Of a stretch of DNA of 61,734 bases, positions 25,786 through 32,992 are shown piece after piece. The notes under the pieces are model-generated. The model was given only the letters and a program-made list of their open reading frames with translations, did no database searches and was not told the DNA's origin. Position numbers and translations under genes: made by a program. The stretch spans positions 1 through 61,734 of the forward strand of contig JAMFSA010000233.1 of NCBI GenBank assembly GCA_026225055.1. The letters are read 5' to 3'. This stretch comes from Mucilaginibacter xinganensis. GTDB taxonomy: Bacteria > Bacteroidota > Bacteroidia > Sphingobacteriales > Sphingobacteriaceae. How positions within the stretch are numbered: position 1 is the stretch's first letter; each line of letters starts with the position of its first letter.

Positions 25786-26396
25786 TTATACGGTCACGCT
25801 CCACTTCTTCGGTTTCATACCCATATATTGTTCAAACACCTTTGAAAAATGGCCAAGATTAGTAAATCCCATTTGATAGCCAACTTCCGAAACACTCATC
25901 CGCTCCTTTTTCAGTAATCGCGCTGCTTCCTGCATACGCATGGATTGGTAATAGTCAAAACACATTTGCCAAAAGTTTGCTTAAAAGCTTGCGCATTTTG
26001 GTTCCATTCATACTGGTTTCCAGGGCAATGTTCGCAATATGAGGAGGCGTATTTAAATGTGATCCAGAATAGTCCTTAATTTTATAAACGGCTTTAAGAT
26101 CATCTATATGAAATTTGCTTACCGGCTCATCTTTTCTTTCCATGGTCTGGTTAAATAGATGACAAAGCAATTCTTCACATTTTATTTAAATAAAAAAACA
26201 TTTTCAGGCCTTCATGTGTGCCTTCAGTAATCAGATCATTGGCGCATTTGATCATGGCAGCATTGGCGTTTGATTCAAAAACAAAATGCGCTTTGTTCGC
26301 TGTTATTGGCGTAATAATCGGATGCAGGATAGCCGCTAAAGCATCAGTAAAACTGGCGGCATTAAAATAGAATAAGCATGTAGCCTTAGTTTTGCC
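25786..26396 (-). pseudogene. AraC-family regulator with at least three frameshifts
   Basis: Joined across frames, the minus strand reads FYFNAASFTDALAAILHP (about 26365), ANAAMIKCANDLITEGTHEG, then CEELLCHLFNQTMERKDEP after a slip near 26185. It continues to MNGTKMRKL and, after further slips near 25980 and 25963, to a complete HTH region (MSVSEVGYQMGFTNLGHFSK and KVFEQYMGMKPKKWSV), ending at the TAA at 25786-25788. The slips lie at short T/A runs. The 5' end is missing where the deacetylase remnant begins. It is a dead regulator, or a live one if the slips are sequence errors. Confidence 0.65.
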
Positions 26397-27368
26397 CTTG
26401 ATGATGTTACCGGTCTGCCCCTACTGTGCTTATCCGCTTTTAAACGGCGGTTTGGCAAGCTCGTCTATTCGGGATGAATACCGTAATAATCAGGGCGGCG
26501 ACGGGAAACATTCCGATGTGCTGTTTTATTCTGACGGTTGCGGGCAAAAGATCCCCTTTAAATTGGCACTGGCCATAGCGGGCATCGCGTATGATAAACC
26601 GGCTAACAGGCCCGCCTATCTGGCCCGAATTACAGGAATTGTATCACGCCGACTGGGACATCTTAAACCACAGCCATCATCATGCGACCAAACATAGTAC
26701 CGATTTTTATAACGAAGTCACGAAAAACATAACAACCATCAAGCAAAAATTAGACTTCACCATGAGTCAGTTCGTTGTTCCGGGCGGACCGAGCGATCTG
26801 CCCTATGAACATGAACATGAAAAAGACGCTTTTAAACCGGTTCCTATGCCGTTGCTTCTTACGTGGGCTGAGTCCCGTGATCAATGTAGATAAGCCGGTA
26901 ATACTAAATTCCATGATCTACGCCCGTGACCTTTTAAAAAGCTATAAGGACAGTGATTTTGCCCGCGTGGATAAAGATATTGCTAAAATCGATTCACAGA
27001 TACAGCTACCGCACCCGGTTTGGTACAATGCATTCACCCATAATGTGGGTAATGGCAATTTATGGTCGATCAGTCTGATATACCCTGAATTTAAATATTA
27101 CAGGACACCATTGCCAGCAAATATGGCAACGGTGGCTCTGATGAGCTCTGGATGGCCCCGTGGCAGGAGGTTTATGAATACATTTGACTAAAAGATCATA
27201 CCATCATCACTACTAACCAAAAAGGCCGTAGTTTTGGTTGTAAAACTGCAATTGCCTCAAATACCTCCGAATTACAGAAATAGGGCGTTATCGCTGGTTG
27301 TTAAAACCGGAGATACTTTTAGCATAGGTTCCTATAGTCCTGATTTGATCATCAATGATAACGGCTAA
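26391..27368 (+). pseudogene. Polysaccharide-deacetylase-like gene, 5'-truncated and frameshifted
   Basis: Pieces in several frames line up as one protein: FALDDVTGL (NodB motif 1, the Asp pair) at 26391, VLFYSDGCGQKIPFKLALAI, MINRLTGPPIWPELQELYHA and DWDILNHSHHHA (NodB motif 2, metal-binding His) at 26657, FVVPGGPSDLPYEHE, then IDSQIQLPHPVWYNAFTH, GSDELWMAPWQEVYEY with a TGA right after it near 27189, and ALSLVVKTGDTF at the end. The family removes N- or O-acetyl groups from polysaccharides. At least three frame changes and one stop make it non-functional as read. Its 5' end abuts the broken AraC gene. Confidence 0.6.
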
Positions 27369-27437
27369 AGAAACACCAGCTCATCAACCTAAAAATACGG
27401 CCGGTTGAAAGCAACCTGGAAAGCATTGCAAATTTTT

Positions 27438-27445
27438 TACTTTTG
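27438..27445 (+). promoter_or_regulatory. -7 promoter box TACTTTTG
   Basis: Exact TAnnTTTG match ending 4 bases before the ATG at 27450. This is the same arrangement as at 3342 and 41135, and it supports that start as leaderless or nearly so. Confidence 0.45.
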
Positions 27446-27449
27446 CGGC

Positions 27450-28304
27450 ATGACAAATATCCCTTTACACTTACTGACGAACAGGACCAATTTGGGTCTG
27501 TACCTGAAGTATTTTAAAAAGGGCGATTTTGTCGTTGATGATGAGACAATTTTATCGGCACACCGGGATGATCACTACATGTTCTTTTTACTGGAAAGCG
27601 GTTCAGGGTCTGTTATGATCGACTTTGTCGATATGCCCTTACCAGAGCACTCCCTCTATTATATACTTCCGACCCAGGTACACCAGCGTATTAAAAATTA
27701 CGCTGCCGATGGCTGGGTAATTGCTGTTGATACTGCTTTAGTACCGCCAGAATGCAGGAATGTATTTGAAAGCACCTTAATATTGCAGCAACCTCATGTA
27801 CTGAATGACGACAACCACCAACAGTTTCGTGAATTGCTGGCCTTACTTTTTGTTAAATATAACGAAGATACAACCGGCCCGTTTTATGTAATGGCGGCAC
27901 ATGCCCTGTTGCAATCTTTTTTAGCGATTGCGGCTACTTGTTATCACGGCGATACCAGCATGAATCTAAAGGTTTCGCGCCCGGCGCAATTGAAAACTCA
28001 GTTTAAAGACCTGCTGAAAACGGAAATCCGAACGATTAAGAGCCCGGCTGCATTCGCTGCAAAACTCCATGTATCTGAGGCTTATCTAAGCGAGATTCTA
28101 AAGAAGACTACCGGCTTCCCGCCAAGCTATTGGATACAACAGGAAGTGATCATGGAAGCCAAACGTTTATTATACTACAGCGATCTGACTGTTAAAGAGA
28201 TCGCCCATACTTTAGGTTTTGCTGACCATTCTTATTTTTCCCGTCTATTTAGTAAGAATACCGGCACATCGGCCATTGCCTTTCGAAATAAATACCGAAA
28301 ATAA
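27450..28304 (+). CDS. AraC-family transcriptional regulator
   Basis: 284 residues from the ATG at 27450; an upstream TTG at 27405 is rejected because a -7 box lies between. The N-terminal cupin sensor (HRDDHYMFFLLESGSGSVMI, LYYILPTQVHQRI) is followed by a helical linker. The C-terminal double HTH has FAAKLHVSEAYLSEILKKTT and VKEIAHTLGFADHSYFSRLF, ending in FRNKYRK. It is clearly paralogous to the regulator at 31401-32303, sharing the HRxD, FFLLESG and LLYxSDxxVKEI signatures. It precedes two flavoprotein genes on the same strand, which it probably controls. Confidence 0.88.
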   Translation: MTNIPLHLLTNRTNLGLYLKYFKKGDFVVDDETILSAHRDDHYMFFLLESGSGSVMIDFVDMPLPEHSLYYILPTQVHQRIKNYAADGWVIAVDTALVPPECRNVFESTLILQQPHVLNDDNHQQFRELLALLFVKYNEDTTGPFYVMAAHALLQSFLAIAATCYHGDTSMNLKVSRPAQLKTQFKDLLKTEIRTIKSPAAFAAKLHVSEAYLSEILKKTTGFPPSYWIQQEVIMEAKRLLYYSDLTVKEIAHTLGFADHSYFSRLFSKNTGTSAIAFRNKYRK

Positions 28305-28387
28305 TCCTATCATTACGCCAATACCTCTATTTCAATACGTTTATAAAGGTGGTTTCTTTGTAACATTCAAAACTGTGTTACAAGGAT

Positions 28388-29080
28388 ATGTCTATTATAC
28401 AAAAAATTGAAGAGGCTTTTAAAAATGTTACCGGGCTGCAATTAGTCGGTGCCGGCATTGTGTTGGAAATACGTGCCTGGCAGGGCTCGCCCCTTGTCGA
28501 GATCGACCTCCATTTACCAACTGTCGACATGGGTGAATGGACTGGCTTGATGAAGATCACATTCCTGATCAGCGATTGTTGCTTCCGTGATTTTATTCCT
28601 TTTGGTTGGGATACGGATACGGCTACCTGTTCATTGCTCATTAACGCGGCACAGGATACGGTCAGCGATCGATGGGTAAATTCACTCCATAATGGTGATC
28701 AGGTACGCTACATCAAAATTTTAGCTGCGCCTGAAAAGTTACATCCTAACAACCTCATTGTTGGACTGGGTGACAGCAGTCATCTCTCATGTTTACTGGC
28801 TTTACAGCACTTAACCACACCTGCGTCCAGGTTTGATGGAGCGGTGTGTTTTGATAGTGGTCAAACCAGGGAATTATTCCGGCGCTATTTTAACACACCA
28901 TTAAATACAGTTGGAAACAGGGATGAACTGATCAACTGGCTGGCAGCACAGCATTACTGCATCGATCATACTTCATTTTACCTGGGTGGTAGTCCATGTC
29001 TTGTCGTCGATATTAAAGAACTATTGAAGAACCAGGGACACCGGAATATTCATGCATGGTCTGTTGGCTTGTCAGCTTAA
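28388..29080 (+). CDS. Siderophore-interacting-protein-like oxidoreductase with degenerate flavin site
   Basis: 230 residues, cytoplasmic. The layout follows ferric-siderophore reductases of the ViuB/SIP group. An N-terminal beta-barrel has RDFIPFGWDTDT where SIPs have the FAD-binding R-x-Y-T-P. WVNSLHNGDQVRYI follows, then a Rossmann-like half (NNLIVGLGDSSHLSCLLALQ) and a C-terminal SFYLGGSPCLVVDIKELLKN. Substitution of the Tyr and Thr suggests weakened or altered cofactor binding. It lies between the AraC regulator and a canonical SIP gene on the same strand, so the pair may form a reductase unit. Confidence 0.6.
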   Translation: MSIIQKIEEAFKNVTGLQLVGAGIVLEIRAWQGSPLVEIDLHLPTVDMGEWTGLMKITFLISDCCFRDFIPFGWDTDTATCSLLINAAQDTVSDRWVNSLHNGDQVRYIKILAAPEKLHPNNLIVGLGDSSHLSCLLALQHLTTPASRFDGAVCFDSGQTRELFRRYFNTPLNTVGNRDELINWLAAQHYCIDHTSFYLGGSPCLVVDIKELLKNQGHRNIHAWSVGLSA

Positions 29081-29140
29081 TCTCCCGTCAACCTTAAATA
29101 TTTAGTCCCTCTATTTAAACTAAACATCATAAACAAAGAA

Positions 29141-29965
29141 ATGGTCATATCAAATGAAATAAAAAAGCCAAAATCACTTTGCATGGATGCAGTGGTTTAT
29201 GACATAAACGAAACCGCCCCGCATTTAAAGCGGATCAGCTTACAGCATGAACTATTGAAAGGAATCGGGCCACTGGCTCCGGGCGTTCACTTTAAGGTTT
29301 TTATTCCATCCACTAAGGGTGGTCAGGTTATATTGCCGGATATGTCCACTGGGAGAGCACTCTGGTCGGATGAAAAAACCAAGCCCTATATCCGTACCTA
29401 TACGGTAAGAAATTTAGACAGGCTAACAGGAATTCTGGATGTCGAATTTGTGCTTCATGGCGATAACGGCCCGGCATCAGCCTGGGCCGGCAGTGCTTCG
29501 ATCGGCGACTCATTGGGAATAGGTATCAAATTATCAGGAAAAATACGTCAACCTTCCGATTGGTATCTGTTTGCTGGTGACGAAACCGCCCTGCCCGCCA
29601 TCAGTGCTATACTGGAGGACTTGTCAGCTGAAACAACAGGGGTCGCTTATTTAGAGGTAGAAACAGAGGCCGATATAGTTGACATCAATAACAAAAGTGC
29701 CATTGATATCCACTGGCTCATCCGGAATGGCGTGCAACCCGAAAACTCCGATCTAATATTAAATTCGGTAAAAGATTTAGTAGTACCCGAAGCTTCATCA
29801 AAATCGCGCTATGCCTGGATCGCCGGCGAGGAGAATATGGTAAGAGTTATGCGTAAATATGCGGCAGAGCACCTTGGATTATATCGCGAAGAGTTACATG
29901 CAACGGTTTACTGGAAAGCTGGGTTTAGTGAAGAAGATTATCATCAACTCAGGAGAACTGAATGA
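29141..29965 (+). CDS. Siderophore-interacting protein (FAD-dependent ferric reductase, ViuB-like)
   Basis: 274 residues. The FAD-binding barrel contains the canonical RTYTVRNLD, VEFVLHGDNGPASAWAGSAS and the GIGIKLSG strand. The NAD(P)H-binding half has WYLFAGDETALPAISAILED, and the C-terminus carries YAWIAGEENMVRVMRKY and the YWKAGFSEEDYHQLR signature. These cytoplasmic enzymes release iron from imported ferric siderophores by reduction. It follows the degenerate SIP-like gene by 60 bp and the AraC regulator further up. No siderophore receptor lies next to it; the nearest TonB receptors are at 16-19 kb and 47-51 kb. Confidence 0.88.
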   Translation: MVISNEIKKPKSLCMDAVVYDINETAPHLKRISLQHELLKGIGPLAPGVHFKVFIPSTKGGQVILPDMSTGRALWSDEKTKPYIRTYTVRNLDRLTGILDVEFVLHGDNGPASAWAGSASIGDSLGIGIKLSGKIRQPSDWYLFAGDETALPAISAILEDLSAETTGVAYLEVETEADIVDINNKSAIDIHWLIRNGVQPENSDLILNSVKDLVVPEASSKSRYAWIAGEENMVRVMRKYAAEHLGLYREELHATVYWKAGFSEEDYHQLRRTE

Positions 29966-30201
29966 TATTTACAAGTTGTTCTCCGCCGATTATATAACAA
30001 TAAAACTATTATTGCACTAATAACCCGGCACTTGTTATTACAACAAAGCCTATTGTTTCCCACTTAGTATGATAAAATTGGAAACAATAAGCTTACTACA
30101 AACAATTCTCAATGGCTATGATTTACCATTTATTTATAACTGATCATTACTAATAATATCCTTTCAGAAACAATGATTAATGCTTAACAACAGCACAGGT
30201 A

Positions 30202-31323
30202 TTAAAAAGCTGTTTGTGCGTTTCTTTCACGAATTGCTGCTTCGCTTGTTGGAACAAGCATTTCCAGTCCAAATTTTACAGCTGCTTCCTGAACATCCTC
30301 AATAAATGGACGAAAATCCCGGTTGTAATCCTGAAATGCCAATTCAAAGTCTCCCTTGTTCTTTTCAAAAGCATCGGCTAATGCGGCAGCGCCATTGATA
30401 GCCAGCGATCCACCCATTCCAGCAGCGGGTGAAGGACAATAGGCTGCATCGCCGACCAGCGCCACCCGGCCCTTTGTCCATGAAGGCATTTTTATTTGAC
30501 AAAATTTATCAAAATAGAAAGTTTTCGATTGTTTTACCTCGTCCAGCAATTCCGGAATTCTCCAGTTTCCTCCGGCAAACTGTTCTAAGATAATTCCCCG
30601 CTGTTGCTGCTCATCACGGTAATCATAAGGAATTTCTTTTTCTGAAAAGAAACAAAGCACGATGTCGGTTTTATTGTTGTACGCGTTAAGCATAACCGCT
30701 TTGCCGGGTACATTGTACATTTGCGCAGTTTTTTGTTTGATCAATGGTTTATTGACTATAGTGATGGAAAAATAGGCTTGAAGAAAATGGGTGTATTCCG
30801 TTTCCTCGCCAAACCAGATTCGTCTGACGCTGGAATGTAAACCGTCGCAACCAAACACCAAGTCAAAAGTCTGTCGCGAGCCATTGTCGAAAGTAACTTG
30901 CATAGCATCGTTTGTTTCATTTAAGGCGATGATGCTGGTACCAAAAATAAATTTGACATCGTTTTTTATAGCATCAAACAAGATATCCAGTAAAATATCC
31001 CGTTCAATTTCACATTCGTCGTCAGCGATTTGTTCGCGGCTTTTCTTAAGGGGTATAGCGCCTTCCGTAATGTCATCGGCATTTTTTAGCTCCATAACTT
31101 CCATCTGTAAGCTATTGGACTTAATCTGCTCAAATATGCCCATCCGTTTAACGATATCGACTGTAGCTTCACGAATATCCACAGGTGTGCCACCTTTCCG
31201 AAGTGTTTTAGCAACTTCAACAACGGTTACTTTATAGCCTAATTTGTTCATCCAGTAGGCGGTTGAAAGCCCTGCAAAACTTGCGCCCGATATGAGTATG
31301 TTTTTTTCTTTTAATGATTCCAT
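30202..31323 (-). CDS. FAD-dependent aromatic-hydroxylase-type monooxygenase (TetX/PHBH-like)
   Basis: 373 residues from the ATG at 31323 (MESLKEKNILISG); an 11-codon extension is possible. The FAD ADP-binding motif is ISGASFAGLSTAYWM, followed by the DG motif VFGCDGLHSSVRRIWF and the FAD ribityl/GD motif RVALVGDAAYCPSPAAGMGG. This is the group A flavin monooxygenase plan, which hydroxylates phenols, polyketides or tetracyclines with NADPH and O2. It is downstream of an AraC gene on the same strand (77-bp gap). The substrate is not deducible; a plant phenolic would fit the surrounding glycoside enzymes. Confidence 0.82.
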   Translation of the reverse strand: MESLKEKNILISGASFAGLSTAYWMNKLGYKVTVVEVAKTLRKGGTPVDIREATVDIVKRMGIFEQIKSNSLQMEVMELKNADDITEGAIPLKKSREQIADDECEIERDILLDILFDAIKNDVKFIFGTSIIALNETNDAMQVTFDNGSRQTFDLVFGCDGLHSSVRRIWFGEETEYTHFLQAYFSITIVNKPLIKQKTAQMYNVPGKAVMLNAYNNKTDIVLCFFSEKEIPYDYRDEQQQRGIILEQFAGGNWRIPELLDEVKQSKTFYFDKFCQIKMPSWTKGRVALVGDAAYCPSPAAGMGGSLAINGAAALADAFEKNKGDFELAFQDYNRDFRPFIEDVQEAAVKFGLEMLVPTSEAAIRERNAQTAF

Positions 31324-31400
31324 CTTCACTAGAGTATTTATTGTGCAAAGAAACATGGTAAAATTAATACTGGCAATGTCAATACCAAGTAGATATTGTA

Positions 31401-32303
31401 CTAATCGAGGTTTTTATTACGAAAAGTCAACGGGGTTATACCTGCCACCTTGGTAAACAGCTTTGAGAAGTAGGGATAGTCATCATACCCCAATTCGGCT
31501 GAAATTTCTTTTACCGATTTATCGGAATGATAAAGCAAACGCTTCGCTTCTAAAATGATGCGTTGCTGAATGTGATACGAAACGGAGTAACCGGTCGCAT
31601 TTTTGACGCATTCGTTCAAATAGGGAGTAGATATATTCAGGCTCAGGGCGAAATCTGCCGGGCGTTTTAATATCATAAAATCGCGATCCAACGCTGATTT
31701 AAAGGCTTTAGCAATTTGCCTGTATCTTGAAAGCGCGTCCGTTGATTCAGCTAATGCTAAATACTGTGAAACAATCAGTGCAACGAGTGTATTGCAGCTA
31801 TCTTTTAATAATGACCGATAAAGCTTATCGTTTATCCGTTCAGCAAGCTTTATACCAAGTGAAAACGCTTCGGAGATTAGAAGCAATGTTTTCTTTTCTA
31901 ACGCCAGGGATTTTGCGGGCGTAAGCTCTTCCAGCAATTTCAGATATTCCGGGTTAAGACTTTCATTATTAACCGCCAGGACGCTGACAGTTATATTATC
32001 AAGCGTTAAGATACGATGTACCTGATCAGGGTGCATGTAAATAACTGACGGTGATTTGATTTCAACCTTTTGAAAATCAATTTCCATATGAACAGTTCCG
32101 CTTTCAAGTAGAAAGAAAGAATGACTGTCTTCACGGTGCGCTGATTTAGCTCCTTCAACACTGTCCTGGGTTGCCTGGTCTGTCTCGTGTAAATCTTTAA
32201 GGGAAAATCTTTCAATGGCAATACCTGAGCCGCAATGGTCAGTTATCGTATTTACAGCAATAGACTGGGCATGTTTACGCATCTGTTTCAAATCTCTAAG
32301 CAA
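31401..32303 (-). CDS. AraC-family transcriptional regulator, paralogue of the 27.4-kb gene
   Basis: 300 residues. An N-terminal cupin sensor (HREDSHSFFLLESGTVHMEI, VIYMHPDQVHRIL) and a helical middle precede the C-terminal double HTH (FALSLNISTPYLNECVKNAT, VKEISAELGYDDYPYFSKLF, ending in TFRNKNLD). Domain signatures match those of the 27450-28304 regulator, so the two are paralogues in inverted orientation around the flavoprotein genes. It lies 77 bp upstream of the FAD monooxygenase on the same strand, its most likely target. Confidence 0.88.
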   Translation of the reverse strand: MLRDLKQMRKHAQSIAVNTITDHCGSGIAIERFSLKDLHETDQATQDSVEGAKSAHREDSHSFFLLESGTVHMEIDFQKVEIKSPSVIYMHPDQVHRILTLDNITVSVLAVNNESLNPEYLKLLEELTPAKSLALEKKTLLLISEAFSLGIKLAERINDKLYRSLLKDSCNTLVALIVSQYLALAESTDALSRYRQIAKAFKSALDRDFMILKRPADFALSLNISTPYLNECVKNATGYSVSYHIQQRIILEAKRLLYHSDKSVKEISAELGYDDYPYFSKLFTKVAGITPLTFRNKNLD

Positions 32304-32646
32304 AGATAGATTTTTGAATTTATCGTATGCTTAAACATGAAATTTCAATAAGTTTCAAATTTTCGCTCAAACTACATGCAACCAATGTATATCACCAACT
32401 GTGAATGAATGTATCAGATATGATGACTGATGGCCTTAACGCAGTATCAAAGTTAATTAATATTAGAATTAGTCTGACATGAAGGCATCGTGAAATACGC
32501 CGCTAAAATATGCAGTCAAGAATTCGAAAAACATTGCTTATGATCATTTTTAATATAATCCAAACATAATAGTTTAATTTTTAAGCAGATACTACAGAGT
32601 TGGATCTGTTTTAGCGCAGGCATGAATCAATTACTATTTGATTAAC

Positions 32647-32740
32647 TGCTGTTATTGATAGCAAAAAAAGATCATGAAGCTTATGATTGACGCGCTGAAT
32701 GAAAATGGAAATATTTATTATGACTATACAGGCGCCAATA
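32647..32740 (+). repeat. Diverged, inactivated copy of the small ORF at 41148
   Basis: About 95 bases here align with 41142-41233: both carry CTTATKATTGACGCGCTRAA then GGAAATATTTATTATG-like versus GGCAATTTTCATTATG sequence. In this copy the ATG has become ATT and a frame slip in an A run destroys the ORF. It lies in the gap upstream of the GH78-like gene. Confidence 0.5.
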
Positions 32741-32847
32741 AGATATTTACCCTTTTGATTGTATTCAAGGACATATATAATCTTTTATCATGGATGAAAA
32801 CCCAAAGTAATTGATCATTATTAACAAAAGGCTTACTCAATTTCGAA

Positions 32848-32864
32848 TTGTCAAAAAGCACAAA
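32848..32864 (-). promoter_or_regulatory. Putative operator, TATACTTTTTGAYAAAA family (site 5)
   Basis: The minus strand reads TTGTGCTTTTTGACAAT, about 130 bp upstream of the GH78-like gene. The CTTTTTGAC core is identical to site 4, with weaker flanks. Confidence 0.35.
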
Positions 32865-32992
32865 AAAAACTCCAAATCGGACACGAAAAACAAAGTCAAC
32901 GAAACGTAAATTTGATGTATAAACCAATTATATTAATTCCCTTGAATTATTCTTAGCTGGTAAACCCGTTCAGAATCAAACTAACTTATGCT

